Origin: Anaerolineales bacterium | GTDB taxonomy: Bacteria > Chloroflexota > Anaerolineae > Anaerolineales > Villigracilaceae | Assembly (NCBI GenBank): GCA_016789365.1 | Contig: JAEURH010000019.1 | Span: 308 to 42,500, forward strand | Length of the DNA stretch: 42,193 nucleotides | Direction: 5' to 3' | In this document: one piece after another, positions 38,454 to 42,193 of the stretch | How the letters are laid out: the number at the start of each line of letters is the position of its first letter | Position numbering within the stretch: position 1 is the stretch's first letter | Notes under the pieces: generated by a model | Database searches by the model: none | Told to the model about the DNA's origin: nothing | The model's input: the letters and a program-made list of their open reading frames with translations, nothing else | Position numbers and translations under genes: made by a program

Positions 38454-39284
38454 AAACCCTTCCGCCGCTTCAAATAATGTCACTGGCAATTTTTCTTTTT
38501 TCCACAAGCCTTGTTTCTTCGCTTCACGCGCCACCGATGTATAACGCGAAACGCCAAATCCATTTTTAGTTAACACATCAGAAGTTAACACATCGCCGGG
38601 TTTACCTTCTGTCAAAATTGAACCATCTTTCAATGCAATTACGCGCGTTGCAAAATGCGCAATCCATTCCACTTTGTGTTCCACCATCACCACCGTCATA
38701 CCGCTTTGAGTCAAATTATGAATCACGCTAAATACTTCGCGTGTGCCAATCGGGTCCATTTGCGAAGTCGGTTCGTCTAAGACCAAAAGCTTCGGTTGCA
38801 TGACCAAGATGGAGGTCAGCGCGACGCGTTGTTGTTGACCACCTGATAATGAATAAGGTGACCTATCTGCTAGATTGCTGATTCCGGTTAACTTCATCGC
38901 TTCTTCTACTCGACTTTGCATTTGTTCGCGTGGAACCCCAGCATTTTCTAAGCCGAAAGCGATTTCTTCAAAGACAGTATATTTTGCACCACTGATTTGA
39001 TTGAACGGATTTTGAAACGCCAAGCCAACATTCACAACCCATTCATCGAGTGTGGATTTGCTTGATGCGACTCCATCTACTTCAATTTCGCCAGAAATTT
39101 CACCTTTGAAAAAATGTGGAACAAATCCAGCGAGTGCATAACACAACGTGGATTTGCCCGCACCGTTTGCGCCAATGACAGAAATAAACTCACCTTGTTC
39201 AATTTGCAAGTTAATATTTTGCAACGCAGGTGTTTTGGTGAGCGGATATTTATATGTGAGGTTTTGAATATTTACTAAAGCCAT
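38439..39284 (-). CDS. ECF transporter ATPase, canonical
   Basis: A 281-residue ECF ATPase. Walker A is GANGAGKS (about residues 38-45), the Q-loop FQNPFNQ, the signature LSGGQQQR (about 145-152), Walker B LLVLDEPTSQMD and the H-loop VEH. It pairs with the divergent ATPase at 37587 and with EcfT to drive uptake. I start it at the ATG at 39284 (MALVNIQNLTYKY), overlapping the end of the EcfT gene by 10 bp. A longer frame starting at 39329 would add 15 residues out of family register. Confidence 0.92.
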   Translation of the reverse strand: MALVNIQNLTYKYPLTKTPALQNINLQIEQGEFISVIGANGAGKSTLCYALAGFVPHFFKGEISGEIEVDGVASSKSTLDEWVVNVGLAFQNPFNQISGAKYTVFEEIAFGLENAGVPREQMQSRVEEAMKLTGISNLADRSPYSLSGGQQQRVALTSILVMQPKLLVLDEPTSQMDPIGTREVFSVIHNLTQSGMTVVMVEHKVEWIAHFATRVIALKDGSILTEGKPGDVLTSDVLTKNGFGVSRYTSVAREAKKQGLWKKEKLPVTLFEAAEGFNRNA

Positions 39285-40051
39285 AAGTTTAAGGAAATAG
39301 AGAGAATGATTAAGATGATTAAAACCCAACGTATTGTTTTATCTGTAACAGTATCAGGAACTTCGTGAAGCGATGTCTTTTCTTTTTTAGAAGTGAAACC
39401 GCGTGCTTCAATAGCAATGGCTCTTTCTTCCACTTCAACCAATGAACCAAACACAAGCGGACCAACTAACGGCAACACTGAACCTGCGCGTTTGAGAAAT
39501 GTACTTTCAGTATCTAACCCGCGTGAGCGTTGTGCGGCAATAATCGTTTGTGCTTTGGCTTGCATTTGCGGAAGAATTTGTAAAGTAGAGATAATCACAT
39601 AAGCAAATTGACCGGGTAATCCGCGCCGTGTTAAATCAGACATCAATTCACTGGGGTGAGTTGTGAGTAAAAGAAGCGTAAATGCAGAAATCATCACTAT
39701 GATGCGGGCGGCAATTGTAAAGGCAAATGCTAAACTTTCGCGGGTTGCATCCAAAAAATAAAATTGAAAAATGATTTCTTCACCGATAGGTTGAAATAAG
39801 GCTTGCATCAAAAATAAAAATCCAGCGGCGGGGAGAATCAAGCGTGTGGCGGTGAAGAAATACTCACGAGACACTTTAGCAACAAAAGCGAGCGGAATTA
39901 ATACAAACAAAAAGAGAGAAAGCGACATCCAATACCAAGGGAATGTAAAGGCGACACCAATGAATGCAAATACAAGTACCAACTTGGTGAGTGGATTGAG
40001 GCGGTGAATGACACTATCTCGTTTGATGTAAAAGGAAAGGCGTTCATGCAT
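39275..40051 (-). CDS. ECF transporter transmembrane subunit EcfT
   Basis: A 258-residue EcfT subunit with about five membrane helices. The two cytoplasmic coupling helices carry the Ala-Arg-Gly type motifs that grip the ATPases: AAQRSRGLD (about residues 167-175) and AIEARGF (about 210-216). It joins the S component to the ATPase pair. A TATAAT box (40060-40065, minus) ends 8 bases before the ATG, and no Shine-Dalgarno is seen. A strong hairpin separates it from the S-component gene, so it may have its own leaderless transcript. Confidence 0.92.
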   Translation of the reverse strand: MHERLSFYIKRDSVIHRLNPLTKLVLVFAFIGVAFTFPWYWMSLSLFLFVLIPLAFVAKVSREYFFTATRLILPAAGFLFLMQALFQPIGEEIIFQFYFLDATRESLAFAFTIAARIIVMISAFTLLLLTTHPSELMSDLTRRGLPGQFAYVIISTLQILPQMQAKAQTIIAAQRSRGLDTESTFLKRAGSVLPLVGPLVFGSLVEVEERAIAIEARGFTSKKEKTSLHEVPDTVTDKTIRWVLIILIILSISLNLWL

Positions 40052-40059
40052 AAGTTGTG

Positions 40060-40065
40060 ATTATA
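40060..40065 (-). promoter_or_regulatory. -10 box of the EcfT-ATPase genes, leaderless geometry
   Basis: A perfect TATAAT on the minus strand, eight bases before the EcfT ATG and directly downstream of the hairpin at 40066-40107. No -35 match is found. Confidence 0.5.
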
Positions 40066-40107
40066 CAATACAAAAAGACATGACTTGTGTCATGTCTTTT
40101 TGTATTG
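40066..40107. terminator. 19-bp perfect hairpin between S component and EcfT
   Basis: Arms 40066-40084 and 40089-40107 are perfectly complementary around TTGT, with a TCTTTTT run in the 3' arm on both strands. It looks like a terminator or attenuator that splits the transporter operon into hydrolases-plus-S and EcfT-plus-ATPases. Confidence 0.7.
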
Positions 40108-40134
40108 TAGGGGCGAGGTCACCTCGCCCTTACG
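40107..40134. repeat. GTAGGGGCGAGGTCACCTCGCCC element
   Basis: A palindromic element starting GTAGGGGCGAGGT and ending CCTCGCCCTTACGA, next to the hairpin. It is the intergenic relative of the in-frame copy at 23911-23936. Confidence 0.65.
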
Positions 40135-40138
40135 ATAT

Positions 40139-40825
40139 TTATCCACCAAGAATATTGCGGAGCAAGAATGCCGCGAACAACACTAGCAATACAACCACAC
40201 CAATCGCAATGTAAAGTTGATTCCTATCTGCGCCTTCGGCTTCCGCATTTGCGGCTTTGGGGTATCCGCCAACTGTGCGTTTGGGTAAGCCCAAAATGAT
40301 AGCAAATGCCAACATGGCGGTTGTAATTTTATCTACAGGTTCAGTGATAAAACTTGTGCTGGCTACTGCTTGCCAAATTCCTTGACCAGTTTGTAACAAA
40401 TACGCTGTGATAAACGAAGAACCGCTGGCAGTAATACCACCAAACAAATATACTGCAATTGGAGTTGAAACAATCACAGCAGTAAGTGCAATCACAAAAC
40501 CAGTCACAACAACTTTCCACCAAGATTTGAAAAAGCCCCATTCAGCCATGCGTCCTGCCATATAACCAATCATTGCAGCAACGGGCCACCATGGGAACCA
40601 ACCTGGGTCAAGTGCAATGCCTGCTATCGTATTAGATAATGCCCCAGTCAATGCGCCTGCCCACGGACCACATAACACAGCAACGAGTACTGTGCCAATT
40701 GAGTCTAAAAATACGGGCAATTTGAGCGTAAGAACGATTTGCCCAACCACAAGGTTGATGGCAATCGCAATTGGGATAAGAACCCAAGTTTGTGTGTTGA
40801 AATTGCTTTTGATTTTGTCTAACAT
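40139..40825 (-). CDS. ECF transporter substrate-binding (S) component
   Basis: A 228-residue membrane protein with about six helices plus a C-terminal anchor, matching ECF S components. The N-terminal half has VLIPIAIAINLVVGQIV, then LPVFLDSIGTVLVAVLCGPW, a pattern typical of the group. S components determine substrate; the two nucleoside hydrolases upstream suggest a nucleoside or related base/ribose compound. I choose the ATG at 40825 because GGAGG lies five bases upstream. The longer GTG frame to 40894 overlaps the hydrolase stop and lacks a ribosome site. Confidence 0.85.
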   Translation of the reverse strand: MLDKIKSNFNTQTWVLIPIAIAINLVVGQIVLTLKLPVFLDSIGTVLVAVLCGPWAGALTGALSNTIAGIALDPGWFPWWPVAAMIGYMAGRMAEWGFFKSWWKVVVTGFVIALTAVIVSTPIAVYLFGGITASGSSFITAYLLQTGQGIWQAVASTSFITEPVDKITTAMLAFAIILGLPKRTVGGYPKAANAEAEGADRNQLYIAIGVVVLLVLFAAFLLRNILGG

Positions 40826-40890
40826 GGTTCCTCCGATAAAATATATAAATGGTTCGTATCTGCTATCATAACACCAAATATTTTCAAAAG

Positions 40891-41838
40891 TCACGAAATT
40901 GTTTTTGCTAATTTTTCCATGCGTTCTAAAAACAATTCCATAAACATACGCGGACGTACTCCCATTGCCACTTTTATATTTTTCTTTTTCTTTTGATAAT
41001 TATAAAAATCTGCAAACGTATTGCCAAGCCCAACGCCCGGCGTAATATCTACATCCACAACCAACTCTTGATAATCACAAATTTCAGGCATTAAAAGTAA
41101 GGCTAATGTCATAGGGTCATTAATCACACAACCATCAATTTTTTGATATTCATCATGGAACTCCATATAGAAACGAGTTGCATCAGCAATAAATTTTGTA
41201 ATCGGCGAATCAATTTTCAATAAACGATTCAAATCATCTTTTGTGAAAACACATTGATACGTCACATCCAACGGAGTCAAAATCATCGGCATTCCCGAAT
41301 GAAAGACCACATGCGCGGCGTGCGGGTCAACATAGGTATTAAATTCAGCCAATGCCGTTGTATTGCCAGTGTGTTGAATCGCACCACCCATAATGAACAC
41401 CTCTTTCACATTTTCCACAATGCGCGGCTCTTTACGAATCGCCAATGCGACATTGGTTAACGGACCAATGGCTACTAACGAGACTTCTTTTGGATGCAAC
41501 ATAATTTCTTCGATAATAAAATCGCTTCCATGCTGACCTTGAAACTTGGTTTGTGGTTCTGACAGTTTGGCATACCCCAAGCCTGTGTTGCCATGTGTCT
41601 CCGGGCTGAGCAATGACTCTTTCACCAATGGCAAGTCACAACCTTTATACACAGGGATATGACTCGCATTCGCAAGTTCTAAAATCGAAAGCGCATTCGT
41701 CGTCACCTGTTCAGTAGAGGCGTTCCCATGAATCGTGCTAATACCTTTGAGGGCAAGTTCAGGCGAGGCAAGAGCGAGCAAAATTGCCAGTGAGTCATCA
41801 ATGCCGGGGTCAGAATCTAAGATGATATGTTTTGGCAC
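40891..41838 (-). CDS. Nucleoside hydrolase (inosine/uridine-preferring type), second copy
   Basis: A 315-residue nucleoside N-ribohydrolase that cleaves ribonucleosides to base and ribose. The calcium-binding cluster is DSDPGIDD (D8-D15). IMGGAIQHTGN and AEFNTYVDPHAAHVVF contain the ligand Asn and Asp residues of the active site, and NDPMTLALLL closes it. The start is a GTG at 41838, within the upstream hydrolase gene (22-bp overlap), indicating coupled translation. The ECF S component follows. Base specificity is not predictable. Confidence 0.92.
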   Translation of the reverse strand: MPKHIILDSDPGIDDSLAILLALASPELALKGISTIHGNASTEQVTTNALSILELANASHIPVYKGCDLPLVKESLLSPETHGNTGLGYAKLSEPQTKFQGQHGSDFIIEEIMLHPKEVSLVAIGPLTNVALAIRKEPRIVENVKEVFIMGGAIQHTGNTTALAEFNTYVDPHAAHVVFHSGMPMILTPLDVTYQCVFTKDDLNRLLKIDSPITKFIADATRFYMEFHDEYQKIDGCVINDPMTLALLLMPEICDYQELVVDVDITPGVGLGNTFADFYNYQKKKKNIKVAMGVRPRMFMELFLERMEKLAKTIS

Positions 41839-42193
41839 AAGTCTTTCATCCTCTCAACAAATAAATTTATAAAATCTTTTCCACGAACGTGCATAGCCAC
41901 TTGCATATTGGCAGGCTTTTTAGAAACCTTCATCAAATCTGCAAATGTATTTCCATTGGATACGCCACCTGAAAAATCTACATCAACATAATGTTCTTCA
42001 AACGTGAGTAACTCTGGTGCAATGATAGTTGCCAAAGTTAATGGGTCGTGCAAGGCACAACCATCAATGCCATGTTTTCTATAAAAATCTAAATATACAT
42101 CCGTAGCATCTTTGATGAAACGTGCAATCGGTGATTTGATTTGATTAATTTTTTCAATATCTGCCGATGTGAGCAAACATTGATGTGTTACAT
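41817..42193 (-). CDS. Nucleoside hydrolase, first copy (partial at window edge)
   Basis: The C-terminal 125 residues of a second nucleoside hydrolase; the frame is open to the window edge. VTHQCLLTSADIEKI aligns with VTYQCVFTKDDLNRL of the downstream copy. DGCALHDPLTLATIIAPE carries the late active-site Asp, and GGVSNGNTFADL matches GVGLGNTFADF. Both proteins end at the same point (CQNISS versus AKTIS), so this is a tandem gene pair rather than one broken gene. The N-terminal DSDPGxDD motif would lie outside the window. Confidence 0.9.
   Translation of the reverse strand, partial: VTHQCLLTSADIEKINQIKSPIARFIKDATDVYLDFYRKHGIDGCALHDPLTLATIIAPELLTFEEHYVDVDFSGGVSNGNTFADLMKVSKKPANMQVAMHVRGKDFINLFVERMKDLCQNISS

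Noticed and set aside
40826-40894. A longer S component starting at the GTG at 40894
   Set aside because: The extra 23 residues have no membrane segment and no ribosome site, while GGAGG sits five bases before the ATG at 40825.
41817-41838. A frameshift splitting one nucleoside hydrolase gene
   Set aside because: Both products contain equivalent C-terminal regions and end at the same aligned position, so they are two tandem genes.

Overview
The window is about 42 kb of chromosomal DNA at roughly 40-45% G+C. It is tightly packed and has no tRNA, rRNA, CRISPR array or intact insertion sequence. The gene set suggests a Chloroflexota genome, most likely class Anaerolineae: a stand-alone bacterial Elp3, 7TM/PAS/GAF sensor proteins, a quinate-dehydrogenase-like protein next to a MobA-like nucleotidyltransferase, YitT, a [4Fe-4S] APS-reductase-type CysH, and many short palindromic intergenic repeats. 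This placement comes from gene families only, with no marker-gene tree.

Layout. 1-63 is the tail of an upstream gene, followed by a clean terminator. 199-3645 is mixed accessory DNA: an SDR oxidoreductase, a DHFR-like protein, a DUF2975/HTH pair and an AT-rich HNH-nuclease-like gene. 3717-7519 (minus) holds an FAD oxidoreductase, a receiver-domain regulator and a flippase-like membrane protein coupled to a DUF3800 gene. Facing the DUF3800 gene on the plus strand is a roughly 95-nt structured RNA candidate with its own consensus promoter and a U-rich end. 7686-10471 holds YitT, Era and an EamA transporter. 10673-11266 is a HigBA toxin-antitoxin pair with a palindromic operator, followed by an MFS exporter. 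12709-16861 holds an aldo/keto reductase, Elp3 and CysH (minus), with a Trm9-like methyltransferase diverging from CysH across 28 bp; Elp3 and Trm9 act in sequence on tRNA wobble uridine in eukaryotes. 16858-19950 is a large diguanylate cyclase. 20047-24589 holds two proteins of unknown function and a CelD-like acyltransferase. 24682-26172 is an aspartase-type lyase. 26228-33063 encodes two large membrane histidine kinases. 33108-36032 holds a quinate-dehydrogenase-like protein, a nucleotidyltransferase, a PAP2 phosphatase and a PPC-domain protein. 36166-37560 is a 7TM-PAS sensor with no output domain. 37587-42193 (minus) is an energy-coupling-factor (ECF) transporter downstream of two tandem nucleoside hydrolases, which looks like a nucleoside salvage module; the first hydrolase runs off the window edge.

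Two themes run through the window. First, intergenic gaps are filled with small repeat families (ACCACAGAG...CTCTGTGGT, GTCATTGCGAGG...GAAGCAATC, GACTTCGGA palindromes, GTAGGGGCG elements), and two repeat-like sequences have entered coding regions in frame. Second, several genes have a TATAAT-like box 6-8 nt before the start codon and no Shine-Dalgarno sequence, which suggests leaderless transcripts. The most interesting candidates are the structured RNA beside the DUF3800 gene and the Elp3/Trm9-like wobble-uridine module.
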